NCBI GenBank assembly: GCA_003511785.1
Contig: DOIS01000087.1
Location: forward strand, 457-9,567
Direction of reading: 5' to 3'
Origin: Paracoccaceae bacterium
Lineage (GTDB): Bacteria; Pseudomonadota; Alphaproteobacteria; Rhodobacterales; Rhodobacteraceae
Length of the DNA stretch: 9,111 nt
Positions within the stretch are counted from its first letter, which is position 1, and every line of letters begins with the position of its first letter. The notes under the pieces were generated by a model. The model saw only the letters and a list, made by a program, of their open reading frames with translations. It was not told where the DNA came from and searched no databases. Both the position numbers and the translations under genes were made by a program. Shown one piece after another: positions 1 through 6,714 of this stretch.

Positions 1-1639
1 AGACGGTATGCTTCTCCATGTATTCCGACATGTCGAAGCGCAGAAGCTCGACACCCAGAATTTCCGAAAGCTGCTTGGCCACCTCGGTCTTGCCGACGCC
101 GGTGGGGCCGGCGAAGAGATAGTTGCCGATGGGCTTTTCCGGCTCGCGCAGCCCTGCGCGGGCCAGCTTGATGGCGCTGGAGAGGGCCGTGATGGCGTTG
201 TCCTGGCCGAAGACCACGCGCTTGAGGCTGCCCTCGAGGTCCTTGAGCACCTCGGCATCGTCCTTGGAGACGTTCTTGGGCGGGATGCGCGCGATCTTGG
301 CGACCACGGCCTCGATCTCCTTGGTGCCGATGGTCTTGCGCCGCTTGCTCTCAGCCACGAGATGCTGGGCCGCGCCCGCCTCGTCGATCACGTCGATGGC
401 CTTGTCGGGCAGCTTGCGGTCGTTGATGTAGCGCGCCGACAATTCCACCGCGGTCTTGACCGCCTCGGCGGTGTACTTGACGCGGTGGTGCTCCTCGAAA
501 TAGGGCTTGAGTCCCTTGAGGATCTTCACCGTGTCCTCGACCGAAGGCTCGTTCACGTCGATCTTCTGGAACCGGCGGGACAGGGCGCGGTCCTTCTCGA
601 AATGCTGGCGGAACTCCTTGTAGGTGGTCGAGCCCATGGTGCGCAGCTTGCCGCCCTGCAGCGCGGGTTTGAGCAGGTTCGAGGCGTCCATCGCGCCGCC
701 CGACGTGGCACCGGCACCGATCACGGTGTGGATCTCGTCGATGAACAGGATCGCGTCGGGATGCTCTTCCAACTCGGTGACGACCGCCTTGAGCCGCTCC
801 TCGAAATCGCCGCGATAGCGGGTGCCGGCCAGGAGCGCACCCATGTCCAGCGCATAGATGGTGGACTTGGACAGCACCTCTGGCGTGTCGCCGTTCACGA
901 TCTTGCGCGCCAGCCCCTCGGCGATGGCGGTCTTGCCCACGCCGGGATCGCCCACCAGAAGCGGATTGTTCTTGCGCCGGCGGCAGAGCACCTGGATGCA
1001 GCGCTCGACCTCGTGGTTGCGGCCGATCAGCGGATCGATGTCGCCTTCGCGCGACTTGGCGTTCAGATCCACGCAATACTTGCCGAGCGCGCTTTCCTTG
1101 CCGCCGCTTTCGGGTGCTGCGGCCGAGGTGGCGCCGCCAGTGCTTTCCCCCTCGTCCTCGGTGGTGCCCTTGATCGGGCGCGCCTCGCCGAAGGCCGGGT
1201 CCTTGGCCACGCCATGGGCTATGAAATTCACAGCGTCATAGCGGGTCATGTCCTGCTCCTGCAGGAAATAGGCCGCATTCGATTCGCGCTCGGCGAAGAT
1301 GGCGACCAGCACGTTGGCACCGGTCACCTCGGTGCGGCCGGAGCTTTGAACGTGAATTGCCGCGCGCTGGATCACGCGCTGGAAGGCGGCGGTGGGCACG
1401 GCCTCCGAGCCGTCGATGTCGGTGACGAGGTTCGACAGGTCCTCGTCCACGAACTCGATCAGCGTGCCGCGCAGATCGTCCAGATCGACGCTGCAGGCTT
1501 GCATGACACGCACTGCATCGGGTTCGTCCAGCAGGGCAAGAAGAAGATGTTCGAGGGTCGCGAATTCGTGGCGGTGGTCATTGGCCAGCGCAAGGGCTGC
1601 GTGGATGGCCTGTTCCAGGGTGCTCGAGAATGACGGCAC
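1..1639 (-). CDS. clpA: ClpA, AAA+ unfoldase of the ClpAP protease (C-terminus cut by window edge)
   Basis: ClpA is the hexameric cytosolic ATPase that unfolds substrates and threads them into the ClpP peptidase; its N domain takes N-degron cargo from the adaptor ClpS. My reverse-strand translation gives 546 complete codons starting MPSFSSTLEQAIHAAL. The N domain (about 1-145) is followed by a Ser/Gly/Ala/Glu-rich linker (about 155-185). D1 shows Walker A GDPGVGKT (230-237), pore-loop tyrosine Y275 in GTRYRG, Walker B ILFIDEI (297-303) and paired arginine fingers R355/R356. D2 begins with Walker A GPTGVGKT (511-518), and the window ends soon after. Every one of these sites lies 16 residues beyond its E. 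coli equivalent, so the N domain or linker is slightly longer. About 230 residues should lie outside the window. The GTG start has an AAGGAG ribosome site (1647-1652) at 7-base spacing. The absence of a long coiled-coil insert in D1 argues against ClpB. No clpS is visible upstream. Confidence 0.96.
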   Translation of the reverse strand, partial: MPSFSSTLEQAIHAALALANDHRHEFATLEHLLLALLDEPDAVRVMQACSVDLDDLRGTLIEFVDEDLSNLVTDIDGSEAVPTAAFQRVIQRAAIHVQSSGRTEVTGANVLVAIFAERESNAAYFLQEQDMTRYDAVNFIAHGVAKDPAFGEARPIKGTTEDEGESTGGATSAAAPESGGKESALGKYCVDLNAKSREGDIDPLIGRNHEVERCIQVLCRRRKNNPLLVGDPGVGKTAIAEGLARKIVNGDTPEVLSKSTIYALDMGALLAGTRYRGDFEERLKAVVTELEEHPDAILFIDEIHTVIGAGATSGGAMDASNLLKPALQGGKLRTMGSTTYKEFRQHFEKDRALSRRFQKIDVNEPSVEDTVKILKGLKPYFEEHHRVKYTAEAVKTAVELSARYINDRKLPDKAIDVIDEAGAAQHLVAESKRRKTIGTKEIEAVVAKIARIPPKNVSKDDAEVLKDLEGSLKRVVFGQDNAITALSSAIKLARAGLREPEKPIGNYLFAGPTGVGKTEVAKQLSEILGVELLRFDMSEYMEKHTV

Positions 1640-1667
1640 GGGCGTGCTCCTTACTCTTGGGCCGGAT

Positions 1668-1681
1668 GGGGGCGGGCCCCC
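1668..1681 (-). other. GC hairpin in the clpA leader
   Basis: GGGGG (1668-1672) and CCCCC (1677-1681) flank a 4-base loop. In a clpA transcript the hairpin would form about 15 bases upstream of the AAGGAG ribosome site, close enough to influence ribosome loading. It lacks a following U run, so it is not an intrinsic terminator. The base pairing is seen directly; any regulatory role is inference. Confidence 0.35.
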
Positions 1682-1709
1682 TGACCAACCATGTCCTACT
1701 AGTATTAGA

Positions 1710-1737
1710 GTTTGGTTGATCGGCCCCGGGCTTCAAG
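1710..1737 (-). promoter_or_regulatory. Candidate clpA promoter, heat-shock-sigma-like
   Basis: On the minus strand, CTTGAA (1737-1732), a 16-base spacer and CCAAAC (1715-1710) resemble the RpoH (sigma-32) pattern of alphaproteobacteria (CTTGAA, 16-18 bases, CCATNT-like). A start near 1703 would give clpA a leader of about 65 bases. The -35 match is good but the -10 match is partial. A TAATAC nearby (1707-1702) looks like a sigma-70 -10 but has only CCGGGG at -35 distance. This is inference from pattern only. Confidence 0.27.
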
Positions 1738-1780
1738 TTTTTTCTTAACTTTTCCGATCACAAATCCTTCCGACTGTGAC

Positions 1781-1838
1781 CGGCGGATGCAGAGCCGGGC
1801 AGATTGCCCGGGTCATGTTCTGGGGGGCATACCCGCCG
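1781..1838. repeat. Nested inverted repeat in the clpA/YbaY-META intergenic region
   Basis: Three nested complementary segments are visible. The outer arms are CGGCGG (1781-1786) and CCGCCG (1833-1838). The middle arms are ATGC (1787-1790) and GCAT (1827-1830), offset by a 2-base bulge. The inner perfect hairpin is CCGGGCA (1795-1801), loop GAT, TGCCCGG (1805-1811). Bases 1812-1826 are unpaired and purine-rich. The whole could fold as one bulged stem in RNA from either strand. No U run follows on either side, so it does not read as an intrinsic terminator. It could be a small structured RNA, a protein-binding site or chance in GC-rich DNA. Confidence 0.4.
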
Positions 1839-1841
1839 CGC

Positions 1842-1870
1842 TTGACGCGGAAGGCAGACCGCCCAATTCT
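1842..1870 (+). promoter_or_regulatory. Candidate sigma-70 promoter for the YbaY-META gene
   Basis: TTGACG (1842-1847), a 17-base spacer and AATTCT (1865-1870) lie 62 bases before the GTG start. The -35 matches five of six consensus bases and the spacing is ideal; the -10 is weak. A short inverted repeat CCGCG/CGCGG (1836-1840/1846-1850) straddles the -35 box and could be an operator. This is pattern evidence only. Confidence 0.33.
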
Positions 1871-1932
1871 GGCGTTGCGGGGTGTCCCTGGCGGTATGGG
1901 CTGGCCCGGATGCAATTCAAGAAAGGACAACG

Positions 1933-2688
1933 GTGACGCGGCACACGAGTTTTCGGGCGTGCATCGCCCTGCTGGGACTACTGGCCATGACCGGCGCGGG
2001 GTGGGCCGAAAGCGCGACCCTCACCGGCAGCGCGGCCTACCGCGAACGGATCGCTTTGCCGCCCGACGCCGAACTGGTGGTGCGGCTTGAGGACGTGTCG
2101 CGCATGGATGCGCCGGCGACCCTGCTGTCGGCCCGGCGCATCGCCATGACAGGCGTGCCGCAGCCCTTCTCGCTGGCTTATGATCCCGCCCTTATAGACG
2201 AGCGGATGAGCTATGCGGTGCGGGCGGAAATCCAACATGCGGGCGAGGTCTGGTTCCGCACGACCCAGGCGTTTCCGGTGCTGACGCGCGGCGCTGCGGG
2301 CCATGTCGATCTGATTCTGACCCGGGCGGCGGGTGAGAGCGGCGGAGAGGCGTCCGGGCTCGCGGGCCGGTGGACCGTGACGGAACTGCGCGGCAAGCTC
2401 CTGATCTCGGAAGATCGGCCGGAAGTCGATTTCTCCGAGCTCGGCCGTATCGGGGTGAAAGGCGCGTGCAACGGCTTCAACGGCGCGGCCGAGATCGAGG
2501 GCGACAAGCTGCGGGTCGCCGGTCCGATGGCCGGCACCATGCGGGCCTGCGCCGGCGAACTGGAGCAGATGGACCGCGACCTCGTCGCCGCGCTGTCGGA
2601 GGCGCGCAGCCTGGTGCGCCGCGACGACCGGCTGGCGCTGGTCAACGCCGAGGGTGTCACCGTTCTCAGGCTGCGCCGGAGCGAATAG
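1933..2688 (+). CDS. Exported YbaY/YscW-domain plus META-domain protein
   Basis: A 251-residue protein of unknown exact function, probably periplasmic or envelope-associated. Residues 1-25 look like a Sec signal peptide: TRH at the N-terminus, a hydrophobic core ACIALLGLLAM, and likely cleavage after GWA. There is no lipobox at the cleavage site. Residues about 28-135 (TLTGSAAYRERIALPPDAEL onward) resemble the YbaY/YscW beta-rich domain found in envelope lipoproteins. Residues about 145-250 resemble the META domain of HslJ, with the CNGFNG hallmark (C179-G184) and a second conserved cysteine C206 in MRACAGELEQMD; these two cysteines could pair. I chose GTG 1933 because AAAGGA (1922-1927) sits 5 bases upstream and the signal peptide then starts cleanly; an earlier in-frame GTG at 1882 would add 17 unhelpful residues. 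META proteins have been linked to heat induction, novobiocin resistance and motility, but none of that can be assigned here. Confidence 0.85.
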   Translation: MTRHTSFRACIALLGLLAMTGAGWAESATLTGSAAYRERIALPPDAELVVRLEDVSRMDAPATLLSARRIAMTGVPQPFSLAYDPALIDERMSYAVRAEIQHAGEVWFRTTQAFPVLTRGAAGHVDLILTRAAGESGGEASGLAGRWTVTELRGKLLISEDRPEVDFSELGRIGVKGACNGFNGAAEIEGDKLRVAGPMAGTMRACAGELEQMDRDLVAALSEARSLVRRDDRLALVNAEGVTVLRLRRSE

Positions 2689-2699
2689 GGCCGACCCTA
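2686..2699. other. Convergent stop codons inside a small inverted repeat
   Basis: TAGGG (2686-2690) and CCCTA (2695-2699) flank the loop CCGA. The two arms contain the TAG stop of the upstream plus-strand gene and the TAG stop of gloB on the minus strand. No U run or longer stem is present, so no intrinsic terminator separates these converging genes, and each transcript probably reads into the other. Confidence 0.4.
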
Positions 2700-3464
2700 G
2701 AAGCGATCCTTGCGGGCGCGGATTTCGGCAAAGACGTCGACCGGGTCGGCGCCCTCCATCCCCACCGCGCGCTGCACGCCCGGGTCGTCCGCGCGCAGAA
2801 ACGGGTTGGTGTCCAGCTCTTGTCCCAGTGAGGAGGGAACCGTGGCCTCGCCATGACCGCGCATCGCGGCGACATCCTTGATGCGGGCCTGGAGCGCGCT
2901 GTTGTCGGGGTCCACGGTGATGGCGAATTTCCCATTGTTCTCGGTGTATTCGTGCCCGGAGCAGACAACGGTGTCGCGGGGCAGGGCGGCGAGCTTTTGC
3001 AGCGAGGCCCACATCTGTGGCGCGCTGCCCTCGAACAGACGGCCACAGCCCAGGGCCATGAGACTGTCGGCGGTGAACACCACGCCGGTTTCGGGGAAAT
3101 GGAAGGCGATATGACCGACCGTGTGGCCCGAGACGTCGATCACGCGCCCCGCCTCGCCGCCCACGCGCACCGTATCCCCCTCGGACACCTGCATGTCGAG
3201 CCTGGGCAGCCGCTCGGCATCCGCGGCCGCACCGACGACCTGCGCGGGATGCTCGGCCAGGATCGCGCCCAGCCCGTCCACGTGGTCCCAGTGGTGATGG
3301 GTCAGAAGGATATGGCTCAGCCGCCAGCCGCGCGTCTCCAGCGCCTTCAGGATCGGGCCGGCCTCGGGCGCATCGACGAGCGCGGTCTTCCCGCTCTCGG
3401 CATCGTGGGCGAGGAAGGCGTAATTGTCCGACAGGCAGGGGATCGTGACGATTTCGAGAGGCAT
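2697..3464 (-). CDS. gloB: Hydroxyacylglutathione hydrolase (glyoxalase II)
   Basis: Glyoxalase II hydrolyses S-D-lactoylglutathione to D-lactate and glutathione, the second step of methylglyoxal detoxification in the cytosol. The 255-residue length is normal for the family. It has the metallo-beta-lactamase fold: the binuclear metal motif THHHWDH (55-61; ligands H56, H58, D60, H61), H114 in SGHTVGH, bridging D133 and H171 in SGHEYTENN. The C-terminal substrate domain includes NPFLRA and a basic end (ARKDRF) that fits glutathione binding. The family's usual GDT at the bridging aspartate reads ADS here, and GCGRLFEG follows intact. The ATG start is supported by the family's N-terminal pattern (IPCLSDNYAF). 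The purine stretch AAAGG upstream is only 2 bases away, so translation may start weakly. It is divergent from the methyltransferase-like gene and convergent with the YbaY-META gene. Confidence 0.95.
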   Translation of the reverse strand: MPLEIVTIPCLSDNYAFLAHDAESGKTALVDAPEAGPILKALETRGWRLSHILLTHHHWDHVDGLGAILAEHPAQVVGAAADAERLPRLDMQVSEGDTVRVGGEAGRVIDVSGHTVGHIAFHFPETGVVFTADSLMALGCGRLFEGSAPQMWASLQKLAALPRDTVVCSGHEYTENNGKFAITVDPDNSALQARIKDVAAMRGHGEATVPSSLGQELDTNPFLRADDPGVQRAVGMEGADPVDVFAEIRARKDRF

Positions 3465-3485
3465 GGCCTTTCACCCGTTCGTTGT

Positions 3486-3491
3486 TATATT
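3486..3491. promoter_or_regulatory. AT-rich -10-like box between the divergent gloB and methyltransferase genes
   Basis: The 46-base gap between the gloB start (3464) and the chosen methyltransferase start (3511) holds TATATT (3486-3491), an AT-rich island in GC-rich DNA. The overlapping minus-strand reading gives TATAAC (3488-3483). Either could be a -10 box for its side. I could not find a convincing -35 at the right spacing for either direction, so the orientation is unresolved. Confidence 0.27.
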
Positions 3492-3510
3492 GTCGCAAGA
3501 CTGGACGATC

Positions 3511-4260
3511 ATGCTGGCGCCCGCAATGCATCTCGACGTGCAGGATCTGCGAAACTTCTACTACCGCAGCACGCTGGGGCGCGCGGCGCAGGCTTCGGTG
3601 CGCGGGCAGCTGCTCGACCTGTGGCCCGAGGCCAAGGGCCGGACCGTCGCCGGGTTCGGCTTCGCGGTGCCGCTTTTGCGCCCCTACCTCGCGGATGCGC
3701 GCCGGGTCGTGGCCCTGATGCCGGGGCCGCAAGGGGTTATGCCCTGGCCCGCCGGGATGCCGAACGTATCGGTGCTCTGCGAGGAGATGCTCTGGCCGCT
3801 GGAAACCGGGCGCGTGGACCGCCTGGTGGTGATGCACGGGCTGGAGACCTCGGAGCGGCCCTCGCAGTTGCTCGAGGAATGCTGGCGGGTACTGGGGCCG
3901 GGCGGCAAGGCGATGTTCATCGTGCCCAACCGCGCCGGGCTCTGGTCGCGGTCGGACGCGACGCCCTTCGGCTATGGCCGGCCCTACACGCCGGGCCAAC
4001 TCGAGGCGCAGCTGCGCGCCCACGGCTTTCTGCCCGAACGCCATGCCGCCGCGCTGTTCCAGCCGCCCACCGCGCGGCGTTTCTGGCTCAAGGCAGGCGG
4101 GCTGTTCGAGCGGGTGGGCCGGATGATGCCCACGGTGGTCGCCGGAGGCGCGGTGATGGTCGAGGCGTCCAAGCGGGTGCACCAGCCCGGCGGCGCCGTG
4201 ATCAAGGATCGGGTACGGCGCCCGGTGAAGGTGCCCCAGGGGCAGGCCCAGCCGGTCTGA
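3511..4260 (+). CDS. Class I SAM-methyltransferase-fold protein (Methyltransf_11-like), substrate unknown
   Basis: A 249-residue cytosolic protein with no signal peptide or membrane segment. The N-terminal segment HLDVQDLRNFYYRSTLGRAAQ (from H7) is distinctive. A glycine-containing strand-loop, VAGFGFA (46-52), takes the place of motif I. It is followed by a second strand, RRVVALMPG, and then by LLEECWRVLGPGGKAMFIVPN (about 120-140), typical of Methyltransf_11 proteins. The acidic residue that normally binds the SAM ribose at the end of strand 2 is not visible, so catalysis is uncertain. The C-terminus is basic and rich in Pro and Gln. The start is ambiguous: ATG 3511 has GGA 6 bases upstream; ATG 3526 begins exactly at the conserved HLDVQDL; ATG 3463 overlaps the gloB start codon. 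The gene is divergent from gloB, which I believe is a recurrent pairing in Rhodobacteraceae, although no functional link is shown. Confidence 0.82.
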   Translation: MLAPAMHLDVQDLRNFYYRSTLGRAAQASVRGQLLDLWPEAKGRTVAGFGFAVPLLRPYLADARRVVALMPGPQGVMPWPAGMPNVSVLCEEMLWPLETGRVDRLVVMHGLETSERPSQLLEECWRVLGPGGKAMFIVPNRAGLWSRSDATPFGYGRPYTPGQLEAQLRAHGFLPERHAAALFQPPTARRFWLKAGGLFERVGRMMPTVVAGGAVMVEASKRVHQPGGAVIKDRVRRPVKVPQGQAQPV

Positions 4261-4273
4261 TCCGCACCCGGCC

Positions 4274-4293
4274 GGGGACGGGGGGGCGTAGGG
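4274..4293 (+). other. G-quadruplex-type motif after the methyltransferase gene
   Basis: Four guanine tracts of at least three bases fall within 20 bases: 4274-4277, two within the seven-G run 4280-4286, and 4291-4293, with loops of 2, 1 and 4 bases. It starts 13 bases after the methyltransferase stop codon, on the coding strand, so it could fold in that mRNA's 3' end. The sequence pattern is direct; folding and function are inference. Confidence 0.4.
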
Positions 4294-4339
4294 CGGTCGC
4301 CGGCGTTCGACAGGCGACGGTCCATGTGCAGGAATCGTC

Positions 4340-4366
4340 AAAAGGCGCAATCGGGCGGCGCTTTTT
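4340..4366 (+). terminator. Intrinsic terminator-like hairpin between the methyltransferase gene and the atp operon
   Basis: AAAAGGCGC (4340-4348) pairs with GCGCTTTTT (4358-4366) to give 9 pairs including one G-U, with a 9-base loop. The T run forms the 3' arm, the usual layout of a bidirectional A-stem-T terminator. It lies 80 bases after the methyltransferase stop and upstream of the atp promoter candidate, so it plausibly separates the two transcription units. The GC part of the stem is short, so termination may be partial. Confidence 0.55.
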
Positions 4367-4454
4367 CGCAAAAACACAGGCGCAAACGGTCGCAGTTCGG
4401 CCAAGTCCTTGAAAACCCGTCATTAAGCCCCAAACCCGTTAACGCTATCCCATG

Positions 4455-4483
4455 TTGCGGGGTTGGGAACGCTCTGCTACATC
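4455..4483 (+). promoter_or_regulatory. Candidate promoter of the atpHAGD operon
   Basis: TTGCGG (4455-4460), a 17-base spacer and TACATC (4478-4483), preceded by GC to give GCTACAT, fit the loose housekeeping promoters of Rhodobacterales. Transcription would begin near 4490 and leave a leader of about 95 bases before atpH. It lies downstream of the terminator-like hairpin and is the best-placed candidate in the 4261-4584 gap. An upstream TTGAAA (4409-4414) has no matching -10. Confidence 0.42.
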
Positions 4484-4496
4484 CACGCTGATTTTG

Positions 4497-4521
4497 ATGC
4501 CCTGCCATTTTGACGGGGCAT
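4497..4521 (+). other. Hairpin in the atp operon leader
   Basis: ATGCCC (4497-4502) and GGGCAT (4516-4521) can pair around a 13-base loop, starting a few bases after the predicted transcription start. A hairpin at the 5' end of a transcript can protect it from decay. The stem is only 6 bp and nothing recognisable as a riboswitch is present in the rest of the leader. Confidence 0.3.
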
Positions 4522-4584
4522 TCTCACGCCCCCGGACATGGCCTGACGCCAGTCGAACCGGGGCCAGAAATCGGAAGGGTGGAC

Positions 4585-5145
4585 GTGTCCGAACCAGCTT
4601 CGATCTCCGCAGGCATAGCCGAGCGCTATGCCATGGCGATCTTCGAGATTGCCGAAGACAACAAGAACCTCGACGGGCTTGAATCCGGTGTCTCCGACCT
4701 CAGCACCGCCCTGAACGAAAGCGCCGACCTGCGCGCCCTGATCGCCTCGCCCATCGTGTCTCGCGCCGAGCAGGAGGCCGCGATCACCAAGGTCTCCCAG
4801 AAGATGGGTCTCGATCCCGTGCTGGTCAATGCGCTGGCCCTGATGGCGCAGAAACGCCGCCTGTTCGTGCTGCCGCAGCTGCTGGGCGCGCTGCGCGACA
4901 TGCTTGCGGACGCGCGCGGCGAGGTCTCGGCCGAGGTGATCAGCGCCAAGCCACTGACCAAGGCGCAAAGCGAGAAGCTGGCCAAGACGCTTTCCGAGCG
5001 CATGGGCAAGACCGTCACCATCAATGCGGCCGTTGACGAAGACCTCGTCGGCGGCCTTGTCGTCAAAGTGGGCTCGAAGATGATCGACACCTCGATCCGT
5101 TCGCGGCTCAACTCCCTCCAGAATGCAATGAAAGAGGTCGGATAA
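4585..5145 (+). CDS. atpH: ATP synthase F1 subunit delta (OSCP homologue)
   Basis: Delta sits on top of the F1 alpha3-beta3 head and ties it to the peripheral stalk b subunits. The protein of 186 residues begins MSEPASISAGIAERYAMAIF, the usual N-terminal helix that binds alpha. It ends with the family's C-terminal signature region AAVDEDLVGGLVVKVGSKMI (about 151-170), then DTSIRSRLNSL. I chose GTG 4585 because a purine-rich GGAAGGG (4573-4579) lies 5 bases upstream and the protein then starts at the conserved region; GTG 4579 would add two residues. A more upstream in-frame TTG at 4510 would add an unconserved 25-residue extension and overlap the leader hairpin. It is the first gene of the F1 operon; its stop codon directly abuts the atpA start. 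No F0 genes (atpB, E, F) precede it. Confidence 0.95.
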   Translation: MSEPASISAGIAERYAMAIFEIAEDNKNLDGLESGVSDLSTALNESADLRALIASPIVSRAEQEAAITKVSQKMGLDPVLVNALALMAQKRRLFVLPQLLGALRDMLADARGEVSAEVISAKPLTKAQSEKLAKTLSERMGKTVTINAAVDEDLVGGLVVKVGSKMIDTSIRSRLNSLQNAMKEVG

Positions 5146-6684
<1,539 letters not shown>

Positions 6685-6699
6685 GCCTGTGACTTCTCA

Positions 6700-6710
6700 A
6701 AAGGAGGTGA
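6700..6710 (+). promoter_or_regulatory. Exceptionally strong ribosome binding site of atpG
   Basis: AAAGGAGGTGA (6700-6710) is an 11-base perfect complement to the 3' end of 16S rRNA, with the AGGAGG core 7 bases before the atpG ATG. It lies in the 30-base atpA-atpG gap. The other genes in the window have only 4-6 base matches. It fixes the atpG start without doubt. Confidence 0.9.
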
Positions 6711-6714
6711 GGCA

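Noticed and set aside
8..1633. Long plus-strand open frame of 541 codons opposite clpA
   Set aside because: It is the antisense shadow of clpA. The minus-strand frame shows complete ClpA motifs, whereas this frame's product is rich in Arg, His, Gly, Leu and Asp with no family resemblance.
1640..1932. clpS or another small gene upstream of clpA
   Set aside because: The gap has no frame with a plausible ribosome site or resemblance to ClpS; the short frames at 1712-1936 and 1745-1930 have no family features.
1978..4404. Minus-strand open frame of 808 codons spanning three genes
   Set aside because: It crosses the YbaY-META gene, gloB (in another frame) and the methyltransferase gene. Its composition is rich in Arg, Pro, Gly and His, as expected for out-of-frame GC-rich DNA.
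2853..4412. Plus-strand open frame of 519 codons
   Set aside because: It runs antisense through gloB and then out of frame through the methyltransferase gene; both real frames have clear family motifs.
4423..4442. Possible CtrA site formed by two TTAA boxes upstream of atpH
   Set aside because: The boxes are 12 bases apart, whereas CtrA sites need TTAA-N7-TTAA.
4510..4584. TTG at 4510 as the atpH start
   Set aside because: It would add 25 unconserved residues, has no ribosome site and overlaps the leader hairpin; GTG 4585 starts at the conserved delta N-terminus with purines upstream.
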